DNA from: Promethearchaeota archaeon
Lineage (GTDB): Archaea; Asgardarchaeota; Lokiarchaeia; Sigyniarchaeales; SOKP01
Assembly: GCA_016840085.1 (NCBI GenBank)
Contig: JAEOTA010000020.1
Span: 1 to 41,993, forward strand
Length of the DNA stretch: 41,993 nucleotides
Direction: 5' to 3'
A program made the position numbers and the translations under genes. The notes under the pieces were generated by a model that did no database searches, was not told the origin of the DNA, and saw only the letters and a program-made list of their open reading frames with translations. This document shows positions 1-8,877 of this stretch, piece by piece. Position 1 is the stretch's first letter. Each line of letters begins with the position of its first letter.

Positions 1-1059
1 CTTATAACACGGAAGAAATTAGATAGAATTCCGTGCTTTCCCTTCGTTTCAGCCGCAGCAGCTCAAATTAGAAGGCTAAACTATGGAGAATATGCATCTA
101 AACCAGATTTATTCTTAAGATGTCAAATAGAAGCACAACAACTTATAGGGTATGATGGTATTACAGCAATGCCAGATCTTTGTGTTGAGGCACAAGGTTT
201 TGGAGCTAAAATCATATACCCATCAGATAACGCTGCTTATCCAGATCCATATAATCCGATACTTAAATCTCCAAATGATTACAAAAATATAGGTAAATTA
301 TTTGATTGGTCCCATGCTGACAGGATGAATAATCAAATAAAAGTTATAAAAACTATTAAGGACCAATTGCCCGATTTGATGATTGGAGGAATGACTATTG
401 GACCTTTAGGATTAATAAGTCGCCTTCGTAATGCTAATGAACTCGTGAGAGATTTTGTACATCATAAAAATAAGCTTCATGAAGCGCAAGAAATTGTTAC
501 TGATATTCAAATAGAATATATTGAAAAACAGATTGAGGCAGGAGCTCGAACAATCATGGTTCCTGTTGTCTTAGCCGAGAGAGAGCTTATGAGTAAAGAA
601 ATGTGGTTAGAATTAGATATGCCCTACCAAAAGAAGATTGCTGATTTTGTGAAGAAAAAACGAGCTTTTTACATGGTTCATACTTGTGGTCGAGGACCCT
701 ATTTTGATCTTTTAATCGAACATCTTCGACCTGTCTTGATTCAAAATGCATTCTTACCCGATGGTGTAAAAACTGAAAAAGAAATGGTTGAAAAATATGG
801 TAAAAAGTTAATTTTCTTAGGATTTTTAAGCGTCTCTTTACTTGCGTGGGCAAATCCTTATGAAGTTATAGCGGAATGCAGAAGACAACTTGAGGTTTTT
901 GGAAAGTCGCCAGCTGGTTATATTCTTGGAGCATCATGTGAATATCCTCCCTATGCACCTTTATATAATGCAATGGCAATTGTGAAAGCAGCTAGAACCT
1001 ATGGTAAAAATTTTCAAACAGGTAAGGGTGTAAATTATGAAGAAGAAGGAGGAAATTAA
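1..1059 (+). CDS. URO-D/MtaA-family zinc methyltransferase, 5' end outside window
   Basis: Frame 1 is open from the first base, so the gene starts before the window; the first ATG inside (169) is internal, because the residues before it (RIPCFPF, YGEYASKPDL) already look like the family's N-terminus. The family (uroporphyrinogen decarboxylase fold) includes MtaA, MtbA and CmuA, cytosolic enzymes that move methyl groups between a corrinoid protein and a thiol. The zinc-binding pattern H-x-C...C is present: HTC encoded at 679-687 and the distal Cys at 937-939 in GASCEYPP. True UroD decarboxylases lack this motif. The next gene, 5 bases downstream, encodes a corrinoid protein, which supports a methyl-transfer role. 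The methyl donor and the final acceptor cannot be read from the sequence. Confidence 0.85.
   Translation, partial: LITRKKLDRIPCFPFVSAAAAQIRRLNYGEYASKPDLFLRCQIEAQQLIGYDGITAMPDLCVEAQGFGAKIIYPSDNAAYPDPYNPILKSPNDYKNIGKLFDWSHADRMNNQIKVIKTIKDQLPDLMIGGMTIGPLGLISRLRNANELVRDFVHHKNKLHEAQEIVTDIQIEYIEKQIEAGARTIMVPVVLAERELMSKEMWLELDMPYQKKIADFVKKKRAFYMVHTCGRGPYFDLLIEHLRPVLIQNAFLPDGVKTEKEMVEKYGKKLIFLGFLSVSLLAWANPYEVIAECRRQLEVFGKSPAGYILGASCEYPPYAPLYNAMAIVKAARTYGKNFQTGKGVNYEEEGGN
1046..1052 (+). promoter_or_regulatory. Strong Shine-Dalgarno site
   Basis: AAGGAGG lies 12 bases before the ATG of the corrinoid protein gene and inside the 3' end of the upstream methyltransferase gene. It fixes the start at 1065 and suggests translation from a shared transcript. 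Many other genes in this window show no such site and may be leaderless. Confidence 0.7.
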
Positions 1060-1064
1060 TAAAC

Positions 1065-1712
1065 ATGACAGATCAAGAGATTTTAAATAGGCTCAGGCAG
1101 AGCGTCTTAGATTTTGATGAAAAAAGCGCTGAAGAGACCGCTAAAGAAGCAATAAAGACCGGAATTAAACCAATCGATGCAATCAAGAACGGACTATATT
1201 TAGGCTTAAAAGAAATTGCAGATGAGTATGAAAAAACTTACTTCATAACAGATATGATCTTAGCTTCGGATGCATTTTATGCTGGTGCAAATATTTTAAA
1301 ATCAAAAATAGATCCAGAAGAAGCTAAAGCAAATAGTAAAGGTACTGCCATTCTTGGTGTTGTAAAAGGAGATGTCCATGATCTAGGCAAGAATATGGTC
1401 AAATACCTATTCGAAGCTGAAGGTTTCGAAATTATTGATCTGGGATTTGATGTGCCCGCTGAAAAATTTGTTGAAGAAGCAGAAAAAAATAATGCGAATC
1501 TTATCTTAATTTCAGTAATGTTAAGCTCTATGTTCCCTGAAATCGGCAAAATTGTAAATTTAGCTAAAGAGAGAAAGTTGCAAGAAAAAGGAGTAAAAAT
1601 TATGGCAGGTGGTGGGCCTGTTACAGAAAATATAGCCCATCAACAAGGTGCAGATGGATGGGCTCTCACAGCTCCTTTAGCGGTTAAAAAAGCTTTGGAT
1701 CTGCTTAACTAA
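1065..1712 (+). CDS. Corrinoid (cobalamin-binding) methyl carrier protein, MtaC/MtbC family
   Basis: This 215-residue protein has the usual two-part build: a helical cap domain (about 1-90) and a Rossmann-like B12-binding domain (about 92-215). The cobalamin motif is clear: D-x-H-x-x-G as DVHDLG at 103-108, with His105 as the expected lower cobalt ligand, then SVMLSS near 150 and the GGG turn near 182. Length and layout match MtaC, MtbC and MttC, which carry a methyl group on cobalt between a substrate-specific methyltransferase and an MtaA-type enzyme. It follows the MtaA-like gene with a strong ribosome binding site, so the two are probably co-transcribed. No MtaB/MttB-type substrate methyltransferase is visible here, so the substrate is unknown. 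Confidence 0.93.
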   Translation: MTDQEILNRLRQSVLDFDEKSAEETAKEAIKTGIKPIDAIKNGLYLGLKEIADEYEKTYFITDMILASDAFYAGANILKSKIDPEEAKANSKGTAILGVVKGDVHDLGKNMVKYLFEAEGFEIIDLGFDVPAEKFVEEAEKNNANLILISVMLSSMFPEIGKIVNLAKERKLQEKGVKIMAGGGPVTENIAHQQGADGWALTAPLAVKKALDLLN

Positions 1713-1774
1713 CTTTTATAATTTTATTACGAAAATTAAACCAGTAATCTTTATACTCCTATTTAGACATATAT

Positions 1775-2827
1775 TCACCAGCGCCAGTAGATATCCTCAG
1801 CATGACCTAACATTTCTTCAACATGAACTTTTTCACCATTATCTAACACAAGATCTCCTGTATAAAAACCATGAAGCAGAGATGAATTTAAAGAAATTAG
1901 TCCAAAGTTAAGCTTTTCTGTATGTGGAATAATAGGTGTTAGAACCATATTAAATCTATTGTCATTACTCGTAAACTTCCAAGGTTTTGTAGGATCTCGA
2001 TCCTCGTGGTGGAATTCTACCTCATCAATTTTATGAGTTTTTCCATCATAGAAAATGATATTTTCTGTGTGAGTTGCACCTTCTTCACTTCCTACTAAAC
2101 CAAAACCATAACCAATATTAAAGGCAACTGGGATTCCATTTACAATTCCACACGCGCTACCCCAGAGCCAATGTGTATGGTAAGGCCAAATGCCACGACC
2201 CCAATCCATAAGTCCAAATGAAGTTTCAGGTTCGAATTGATAAGTTTCCTCACCAATTTTTATAGTCCCTTCAGCAGGCATCATGTTGATTTTATGATTA
2301 TAATAAAACAGTCTAGGGTCTTCCTTATAACCAGTCACTACTACAGTATTATCCCACTCTGGTTTATCATCGAGTTCAATTGTACCTTTAATACCTTTAT
2401 CCATAAAAGTTTGATCATCAATACTTAATATTCTTTTATTTCCTTTTTTTTCAATAGAGGCATTAAATTTCTTGGAAGGAAATTCGATAATACTATCTTC
2501 TAAGGAACTATATGGTAAGAGTTTAGATTTAGTGAAAAATTTAAACTTTCCTTTTCCTTGTCTTACTTTATTTTCAAAATCAAGCCATACATAACTCATC
2601 TGAGTAAGATATCCAATATCTCCAATCGTAAGTTGGAATCCAAATTCTTTGTTTAATACTGAAAAATGATCCCATTCCTTAATTCTTGCCCATCCTTTCC
2701 CAATATTTTCTTTATTATATTTCAAAATTGGTTTTCTCGCCCAACCACGTTGAACCAGAGAGCCATCTTCATTAAATAAATCTGAATATTCTGTAATTTC
2801 GTTTAGTTTTCCCATTTTTAATCTCAT
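1775..2827 (-). CDS. DUF2804 family protein
   Basis: The 350-residue protein matches the DUF2804 pattern: the central FGLMDWGRGIWPYHTHW segment followed by WGSACG and AFNIGYGFG. No signal peptide or membrane segment is visible, and much of the protein looks beta-rich. The family has no firmly established biochemical role; resemblance to lipocalin or tocopherol-cyclase-like beta folds has been suggested for such proteins, and I cannot test it here. The start at 2827 gives MRLKMGKL; the second Met (four codons in) is an equally good start. It is convergent with the corrinoid gene and divergent from the M29 aminopeptidase gene, sharing a promoter region of about 90 bases with the latter. Confidence 0.82.
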   Translation of the reverse strand: MRLKMGKLNEITEYSDLFNEDGSLVQRGWARKPILKYNKENIGKGWARIKEWDHFSVLNKEFGFQLTIGDIGYLTQMSYVWLDFENKVRQGKGKFKFFTKSKLLPYSSLEDSIIEFPSKKFNASIEKKGNKRILSIDDQTFMDKGIKGTIELDDKPEWDNTVVVTGYKEDPRLFYYNHKINMMPAEGTIKIGEETYQFEPETSFGLMDWGRGIWPYHTHWLWGSACGIVNGIPVAFNIGYGFGLVGSEEGATHTENIIFYDGKTHKIDEVEFHHEDRDPTKPWKFTSNDNRFNMVLTPIIPHTEKLNFGLISLNSSLLHGFYTGDLVLDNGEKVHVEEMLGHAEDIYWRW

Positions 2828-2916
2828 AAAAAACTTATGATTAATTGATAGTTTTTAAAAGAAATAAGATAAAATAAAATATATGGTGAATAATATAAAA
2901 TTCTAATGAGATTCTA

Positions 2917-4179
2917 ATGTCTTCGGAATTTGAAAAAAATTTAGAAAAATATGCGGAAGTCATACTAAAAATAGGACTTAATTTGCAACCAGGTCAACGC
3001 TTATTAATTGGAGCGCCTAATACATATCAAAAGGGTGCACCAATTGAATTAGCCCCTTTAATCCGAGTGATTGCAAAAAAAGCTTATCAGATTGGAGCTA
3101 GATTTGTCGAAGTAATGTGGGATGATGAACAATTGAAATTAATACGATTTCAACATGCTCCTCGAGACTCTTTTGAGGAGTATGCGACATGGCGTACTGA
3201 TTGTCAGTATGAATTTGCTAAAAATGGTGATGCAATAGTCCGTATTCTTGCTTATAATCCAGATTTACTCAGTGATCATGATCATAATTTAATAGCAACT
3301 ACTATTAAAACTCATCTCACACATAGTAAACCTTACAGTAATCTAATATCAAAAAACGCGTTGAATTGGGTAGGGATTACTGCTCCAGTTGATGGTTGGA
3401 CTGAAAAAGTCTTTCCTGACATTCCACCTGAAAACCGAAAGGATAAATTTTGGGATATACTTTTTGAAATCTGTAGAGTGAAAAATGAAGACCCAATTGC
3501 TGTATGGGAGGCTCATATAAAACAACTGGCAGTTAGAAGCAATTATTTAAATAAAAGACGTTATATTGCTTTGAAATTTGTTGGACCAGGGACAGATCTA
3601 ACGATTGGATTACCTAAGGGTCACATTTGGGGGAGCGCAAGGTTTAAAAGCCAAAATGGAATTGATTATGTAGCAAATATACCTACTGAGGAAGTTTTCA
3701 CATTACCACATAAGGATAAAACAGAAGGAGTTATAACTGCAACAAAACCGCTCCCTATTAATGGTATGATTGAGGATATTAGTTTAATTTTCTCCAAAGG
3801 ACGAGTTGTGGATGCCAGTGCTAAAAAAGGTGAAGAGATGTTACATAAAATACTTGAAACAGATGAAGGTACGAGAAGATTAGGTGAGGTTGCGTTAGTT
3901 CCACAAAGTTCACCCATTTCACAATCAGGATTACTATTTTATAATATTCTCCTCGATGAAAATGCTTCATGCCATATTGCTTTAGGTCGGGCTTTAAAAT
4001 TTTGGTTAAAAAATGGTGAAAAAATGTCTGATGAAGAATTTTCTGCTGCTGGTGGCAATCTTAGTATTGACCATGTTGATTTTATGATTGGATCTGATAA
4101 AATAGATGTTGATGGTATATTAGAAAATGGATCTGTCGAACCAATTATGCGTAATGGTGAATGGGCTTTTGATATTTAG
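2917..4179 (+). CDS. M29-family metalloaminopeptidase (AmpS/AmpT-like)
   Basis: The 420-residue protein has the length and motifs of the M29 thermophilic aminopeptidases, dimeric cytosolic enzymes with two metal ions that remove N-terminal residues. The expected metal ligands can be placed: Glu in NIPTEEVFT, Glu324 in GEVALV, His353 in CHIALG, and His386/Asp388 in HVDFMIG, with spacing like that of characterised members. The Tyr usually found seven residues after the first His (HxALGxAY) is Leu360 here, so one expected active-site residue is missing. The start at 2917 is the first ATG of the frame. It is convergent with the aminotransferase gene with only three bases between the two stop codons. 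Confidence 0.88.
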   Translation: MSSEFEKNLEKYAEVILKIGLNLQPGQRLLIGAPNTYQKGAPIELAPLIRVIAKKAYQIGARFVEVMWDDEQLKLIRFQHAPRDSFEEYATWRTDCQYEFAKNGDAIVRILAYNPDLLSDHDHNLIATTIKTHLTHSKPYSNLISKNALNWVGITAPVDGWTEKVFPDIPPENRKDKFWDILFEICRVKNEDPIAVWEAHIKQLAVRSNYLNKRRYIALKFVGPGTDLTIGLPKGHIWGSARFKSQNGIDYVANIPTEEVFTLPHKDKTEGVITATKPLPINGMIEDISLIFSKGRVVDASAKKGEEMLHKILETDEGTRRLGEVALVPQSSPISQSGLLFYNILLDENASCHIALGRALKFWLKNGEKMSDEEFSAAGGNLSIDHVDFMIGSDKIDVDGILENGSVEPIMRNGEWAFDI

Positions 4180-4182
4180 AGC

Positions 4183-5583
4183 TCATTCAATCTTTTGGCA
4201 TATATTATCGATTTTTTGCAAGGTTTCATCAATAATTTTATCAGTGTGGAGTATACATGTATAGAATCTACTTCCAGCAACAGAAATTAGTTCTTGATCT
4301 ATTAAAGCTGCTCCCATATGTTCCATAAATTCTTTTCTTTGTGGAATTTGACCTGCTTGTTTAGGATCACCTAAATCAAGACCGAACACGCAAGAAGTAT
4401 GGAAATGAACAGTTCCGCCAAAATTATATGAAAACCAAGGAAGGTTATATTTATTAAATACTTCATTTAATCCTATTGATAACCGTGTTGCTGCTTTACC
4501 TGCTTTTTCAGTTGCTCCAGTTTCTTCTACTAATTTCATAGCATAATATGCTGCTGCGCATGTTAAAGGATTTGCAGCTAATGTTCCCCCACAATATGCT
4601 CTTTTAGCGCCTCCTCCAACTCCTGCAGCTACCGTTGCCATAACCTCTGCTCGCCCACCTATTGCTGCAGCTGAAGCATAACCATGTCCTACAATCTTTC
4701 CAAATACAGATAAATCAGGTGTATAACCATAATAAGCTTGACCACCCCCCATATGGAGTCTAAAAGCACAAACAACCTCGTCAGAAATGAGAAGTGTTCC
4801 ACTTTTATGGCATAATTCTTCTACTTCTTTATTGAATCCTAGCCTTGTGGGTATTGCTCCTGACTCTCCGCCCATAGGTTCTATAATCACAGCAGCAACT
4901 TTACGTTTTTCTCTAAATAGTTCTTCTAGAGCTTCAATATCGTTAGGGGGGATAGATTCAGTATATTGTAGGACCGGTTTAGGTATACCGTATGATTCCA
5001 ACCTTTTTGTCCCGGGGATATGCATATCGTAAACGAGTTGATCAGACCACCCGTGATAAGACCCTCCAGCTTTTATAATCCACTTCCTTCCAGTGAAGAT
5101 TCTAGCAATTCTAATTGCTAGCATATCAGCCTCAGTTCCAGACTGTAGCCACCTTATAATTTCACAAGAAGGAAAGTGTTTTTGTAACTCTTCAGCAGCT
5201 AAATATTCATATTCACTTGTAATTCCATGGCAAGGACCTGATTCTCTTATAACTTCTATGACTTTTTCTGTTAGTTGTGGATGATTATGACCTAAGATTA
5301 TAGGGCCTCCGTCCATTAAATAATCTGTCAATATAATATCATCTACAGTTTGCATATAACAATCGAAAACTCGCTTACTTGTTAATGGAAAAGGATAATT
5401 AAAAGCAAGATTATGTTCAACTCCACCTGGTAGGATTTTCTTAGCCCTTTCAAATGCTTCTTTTGATTTTAAGTGGTTTATATGATATCTTTCAACTATT
5501 GCTTTCAGTTCCTCTGATTTAAAAGGCCGCACAGGATTAGAAACGATATTATCAATCTTGGCTTTTATTTCTTCATATTTCAT
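4183..5583 (-). CDS. Class III aminotransferase, glutamate-1-semialdehyde aminomutase-like
   Basis: This is a PLP-dependent class III aminotransferase of 466 residues. Visible motifs are the phosphate-binding SGTEADMLAIRIAR (148-161), the GGSYHGW loop (173-179), IIEPMGGESG (233-242), the cofactor Asp in SDEVVCAFR, and the Schiff-base lysine Lys296 in VFGKIVGHGYA. Overall it is closest to glutamate-1-semialdehyde 2,1-aminomutase (HemL), but it is somewhat long and the N-terminal 60 residues are less typical. No other haem genes are nearby, so a related aminotransferase acting on another amino acid is at least as likely as true HemL. The start MKYEEIKAKI is the first ATG of the frame. Confidence 0.87.
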   Translation of the reverse strand: MKYEEIKAKIDNIVSNPVRPFKSEELKAIVERYHINHLKSKEAFERAKKILPGGVEHNLAFNYPFPLTSKRVFDCYMQTVDDIILTDYLMDGGPIILGHNHPQLTEKVIEVIRESGPCHGITSEYEYLAAEELQKHFPSCEIIRWLQSGTEADMLAIRIARIFTGRKWIIKAGGSYHGWSDQLVYDMHIPGTKRLESYGIPKPVLQYTESIPPNDIEALEELFREKRKVAAVIIEPMGGESGAIPTRLGFNKEVEELCHKSGTLLISDEVVCAFRLHMGGGQAYYGYTPDLSVFGKIVGHGYASAAAIGGRAEVMATVAAGVGGGAKRAYCGGTLAANPLTCAAAYYAMKLVEETGATEKAGKAATRLSIGLNEVFNKYNLPWFSYNFGGTVHFHTSCVFGLDLGDPKQAGQIPQRKEFMEHMGAALIDQELISVAGSRFYTCILHTDKIIDETLQKIDNICQKIE

Positions 5584-5743
5584 AATATAAATCTCAATCT
5601 AAGTAATAGACTATTTTGGTAACTAAATTAATTATTAAATTGAAGCATTAAAAATTAAGTTTATTTTTGGCAATTAAATACATATCAAATCTTAGTTTTT
5701 GCTTAAAAAATCTTTATTTATCTTAATATCATTAATATTAAAT

Positions 5744-7366
5744 ATGTCAGATTCTCAAATGAAATATATTTTAGCAATAGATCATGGGACTGGTGGTCCA
5801 AAATCAGCAATAGTATCTACTGAAGGTGAGGTCCTTGAATGGGCTTTTCAAGAAGTACCTTTACATGTATCTAAAGGTGGGTCAGTAGAACAAGATCCAG
5901 ATGATTGGTGGAAAGCAATTAAGAATACTTGTAAGAAAGTTATTGATAGTGGTAAGGTTTCTGTTGATGATATAATAGGAGTCAGCAACACAAGTCAATG
6001 GAGTGGAACAGTAGCAGTTGATAAAGATGGAAATCATCTAAGGAATTCAATAATATGGATGGATACTAGAGGGGTAAAATATATTGAAAAATTTTACAAG
6101 AGTTTAATACAAGTTTCGGGTTATGCTTTAACTAAAGTTTTGAAATGGATAAAAAGAACTGGTGGAGGACCATCGCAGAGTGGTAAGGACCCAATTGCAC
6201 ACATATTATGGATTAAAAATGAACTACCTGAGATTTATAATAAAACGTTTAAATTTTTGGAACCACAAGATTTTATTAATCTAAAACTCACAGGAAAATT
6301 TGCTGCCTCATATGGTTCTATTCACCTTTATTGGGTCACAGATATTAGAGATATTAATAAAATAAAATATTCTAAAAAATTGATTAAAGGGTTGAAAGTT
6401 GATCCAGAGAAATTGCCAGATTTAAAATCATCCATAGAAATTCTTGGAACTTTAAAGAGTAGCGTAGCTGATGAATTAGGGCTTAATAGAGATACTAAAG
6501 TTGTTATGGGTGCTCCAGATGTTTTATCAGCAACAATAGGCTCTGGGGCTGTTAGAAATTATGAAGCTCACATTTATATTGGTACATCTGATTGGTTAAC
6601 TTGCCATGTGCCTTATAAAAAGACAGATATAGCTCATAATATGGCAAGTGTCCCATCAGCAATACCCGGTAGATATATTATTGGCAATGAACAAGAAATT
6701 GCAGGAGGTGCATTAACTTTTCTAAGAGATAAAATTCTATATCATAAAGATGATTTATTAAGAGAAGAAGCTGTTCCTGATGTTTATAAAATCTTTGATA
6801 GAATAGTAGAAACCATTCCTCCAGGTTCAAACAATCTGATTTTTACCCCTTGGTTAATTGGAGAAAGAACGCCTATCGAAAATCATACTATTCGAGGTGG
6901 TTTATATAATATTTCCCTTGAAATGTCTCGCGAACATATAATTAGAGCAATTTTTGAAGGTGTAGCATATAATATAAAATGGCTTTTTATGTATATAGAA
7001 AAATTCATTCAAAAATGGAAAATGAAAGAAACTCCTGGGATGATAAAAAATGATATTATTATACCAGAACTTAACATAATTGGTGGTGGAGCTCAGAGTA
7101 ATATTTGGTGTCAGATATTTGCTGACGTTCTTGATAGAAACATAAAACAGGTAAGAGATCCAATTCAAGCGAATGCTCGTGGTGCTGCATTTATTGCTTC
7201 AGTAGGGTTGGGATACCTTAAATGGGATGAGATCCAAAGATGCTGTGAAATATCAAATATCTTTACTCCCAACCCAGAAAATAGAATAATTTATGATAAA
7301 CTTTTCGATGAATATCTCAACATCTATAAAATCATGAGAAAAACTTACAAGAGATTGAATAAATAA
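5744..7366 (+). CDS. FGGY-family carbohydrate kinase (xylulokinase-like)
   Basis: This is a two-domain sugar kinase of the FGGY family, which uses ATP to phosphorylate a sugar or polyol in the cytosol. The N-terminal ATPase motif is AIDHGTGGPKSAI; the likely catalytic Asp lies in MGAPDVLSATIGSG; the C-terminal family signature is GGGAQSNIWCQIFADVL. I chose the ATG at 5744 (MSDSQMKYIL). An upstream TTG at 5699 would add a 15-residue hydrophobic stretch not expected for a cytosolic kinase, and an ATG five codons further in is also possible. The substrate cannot be named. It stands alone on this strand and is followed by a hairpin shared with the convergent flavoenzyme gene. Confidence 0.88.
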   Translation: MSDSQMKYILAIDHGTGGPKSAIVSTEGEVLEWAFQEVPLHVSKGGSVEQDPDDWWKAIKNTCKKVIDSGKVSVDDIIGVSNTSQWSGTVAVDKDGNHLRNSIIWMDTRGVKYIEKFYKSLIQVSGYALTKVLKWIKRTGGGPSQSGKDPIAHILWIKNELPEIYNKTFKFLEPQDFINLKLTGKFAASYGSIHLYWVTDIRDINKIKYSKKLIKGLKVDPEKLPDLKSSIEILGTLKSSVADELGLNRDTKVVMGAPDVLSATIGSGAVRNYEAHIYIGTSDWLTCHVPYKKTDIAHNMASVPSAIPGRYIIGNEQEIAGGALTFLRDKILYHKDDLLREEAVPDVYKIFDRIVETIPPGSNNLIFTPWLIGERTPIENHTIRGGLYNISLEMSREHIIRAIFEGVAYNIKWLFMYIEKFIQKWKMKETPGMIKNDIIIPELNIIGGGAQSNIWCQIFADVLDRNIKQVRDPIQANARGAAFIASVGLGYLKWDEIQRCCEISNIFTPNPENRIIYDKLFDEYLNIYKIMRKTYKRLNK

Positions 7367-7384
7367 TACTTAAATATAATTTAT

Positions 7385-7414
7385 TTATTGAAATTTTCTT
7401 TTTTATTTCAATAA
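7385..7414. terminator. Hairpin between convergent genes, candidate bidirectional terminator
   Basis: Two perfect 10-base inverted arms (7385-7394 and 7405-7414, TTATTGAAAT and its complement) flank a 10-base T-rich loop. It lies 18 bases after the stop of the kinase gene and in the gap before the stop of the opposing flavoenzyme gene. Archaeal termination usually relies on T-runs, which are also present, so the hairpin may be supplementary or may protect the transcript end. Confidence 0.5.
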
Positions 7415-7538
7415 TTTTACCAATTAAAAAAAGAAAAAATCCTTTTTAAGGGATAAATTAACTGAGTTATTGAGTTGTAAAAATAAAAAAAAGGAAGAAA
7501 AGTTAATTTTCAAAGAAAAAGAGTAATCTTCTTCTCTA

Positions 7539-8696
7539 CTACTTAATATACCCTCCTGATCTTTTCAGAGCAGCTTCAGCATCTTTCACAATCTTATCCA
7601 TAATATCGGGTACTTTTTCAATACTATCGATAATGCCAATGCTTTGCCCGAGAAGGACTGCACCTGAGTCAACATCTCCTCTATATGCAGCAAGATACGC
7701 ATTAGCCATATCTATTAAATATTTTCTATATTCATCTTGTGACATTTGCTTAATTTTCTCTTCTTCAGCAATCTTCTCATCTTTACTGCTAACAACACCA
7801 TGGTGCAAACTATATGTATTCTTATAGAGTCTAATTGGTCCAAGAGCTCCTGTTACGTAAATTGTGTCCTGAGCTTTAGCAGGTGGAATAATATTTTTAT
7901 AAGCTTCGTGGAATTCACTTTCATTTGATGCGATAAAGCGAGAGCCCATTGCAATTGCGCCAGCCCCCAGAGTTAAAGCTGCTGCTAAACTTTCTCCAGT
8001 TGCAAATCCTCCACATGCAATTTTTGGGATATCAGGGAATTTTTGATTAAGCTGCTGCAGGAGTACAAGAGTAGATACTTTCTCATAGGCTTGATGTCCA
8101 CCACCAGTTAGACCTGTACACACAATTCCATCAACTGTAAAATCAGGTCCCTCTCTTGGATTAATTGCTTTATCCGCTAACCATAAAGCGGGAGTTACAT
8201 GGAAAAGCTTTATTTGAGAACTAGTTTCTTTTCTTAGCTTCTGCCAAGTTTTGCTTTGGGGAAGACGTCTTGAAGAACCAGCTGATGTTAATGCATACAC
8301 ACATTGTTCCTTGATTTTGGGATTGTCCATAATAAATTTTGGAATTTCAGTGCAGAGCCTATCTGCCTGTATTTCATTTCTGGATGTGCGGATATTAAAG
8401 CCGAAAAGTTTGTCCGTATGTTCAACTACATATTCCATATTTTTCTTCATAGCCTCAACAGAGCTACCAAAGCTGGCTTCAGTTAATTGCTTTCTCGTCA
8501 TAGATTCCACTTCTGCTAGTGTTGTTTCCTCTCCTAAGGCTTGTCCCCTCTCAATATTTGTATGCGATAATGTACCTAATCCACCAGCTTCAGACACTGC
8601 TATTGTCAGATCCGTTGTGTAAAATGGACCCATTGGTGCAGAAAAAATCGGTTTTTTAATTCCAAACATTTTAGTAATATTTGTTTCTATTGTCAT
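7539..8696 (-). CDS. Nitronate monooxygenase / 2-nitropropane dioxygenase-like FMN oxidoreductase
   Basis: The 385-residue TIM-barrel flavoprotein has the family's N-terminal pattern (KKPIFSAPMGPF followed by AVSEAGGLGTLS), a central GxTGGGHQA segment with the expected active-site His, and the FMN-phosphate loops KIACGGFATGESLAAALTLGA and AIAMGSRFIAS. The family includes nitronate monooxygenases and related enzymes such as enoyl-ACP reductase FabK, so the exact substrate is uncertain. It is a cytosolic enzyme with no signal peptide. The start at 8696 (MTIETNITKMFG) fits the family N-terminus. It is divergent from the acyl-CoA synthetase gene across a gap of about 180 bases. Confidence 0.87.
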   Translation of the reverse strand: MTIETNITKMFGIKKPIFSAPMGPFYTTDLTIAVSEAGGLGTLSHTNIERGQALGEETTLAEVESMTRKQLTEASFGSSVEAMKKNMEYVVEHTDKLFGFNIRTSRNEIQADRLCTEIPKFIMDNPKIKEQCVYALTSAGSSRRLPQSKTWQKLRKETSSQIKLFHVTPALWLADKAINPREGPDFTVDGIVCTGLTGGGHQAYEKVSTLVLLQQLNQKFPDIPKIACGGFATGESLAAALTLGAGAIAMGSRFIASNESEFHEAYKNIIPPAKAQDTIYVTGALGPIRLYKNTYSLHHGVVSSKDEKIAEEEKIKQMSQDEYRKYLIDMANAYLAAYRGDVDSGAVLLGQSIGIIDSIEKVPDIMDKIVKDAEAALKRSGGYIK

Positions 8697-8877
8697 AAAA
8701 TCACTTTTATTTTTTTTTAATATACTTCAATTATTTTAATTACCGTTTAAACTTTGTTCTTTATAATCTTTACTATTCCAATGTTTAAAATTCGAGTAAA
8801 TAAGTTTTAAAATTTGAATTAATTTTCATACTTAATAGTTAACCTAATAGTTTTTACATTAAAGTACAAAATAGGAC

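Noticed and set aside
5699..5743. TTG start adding 15 hydrophobic residues to the FGGY kinase
   Set aside because: A signal-like N-terminus is not expected for a cytosolic kinase, and the ATG at 5744 precedes the conserved first strand.
8251..8622. Plus-strand reading frame of 123 codons
   Set aside because: It is antisense to the nitronate-monooxygenase-like gene, which carries all family motifs; no family signal on this strand.
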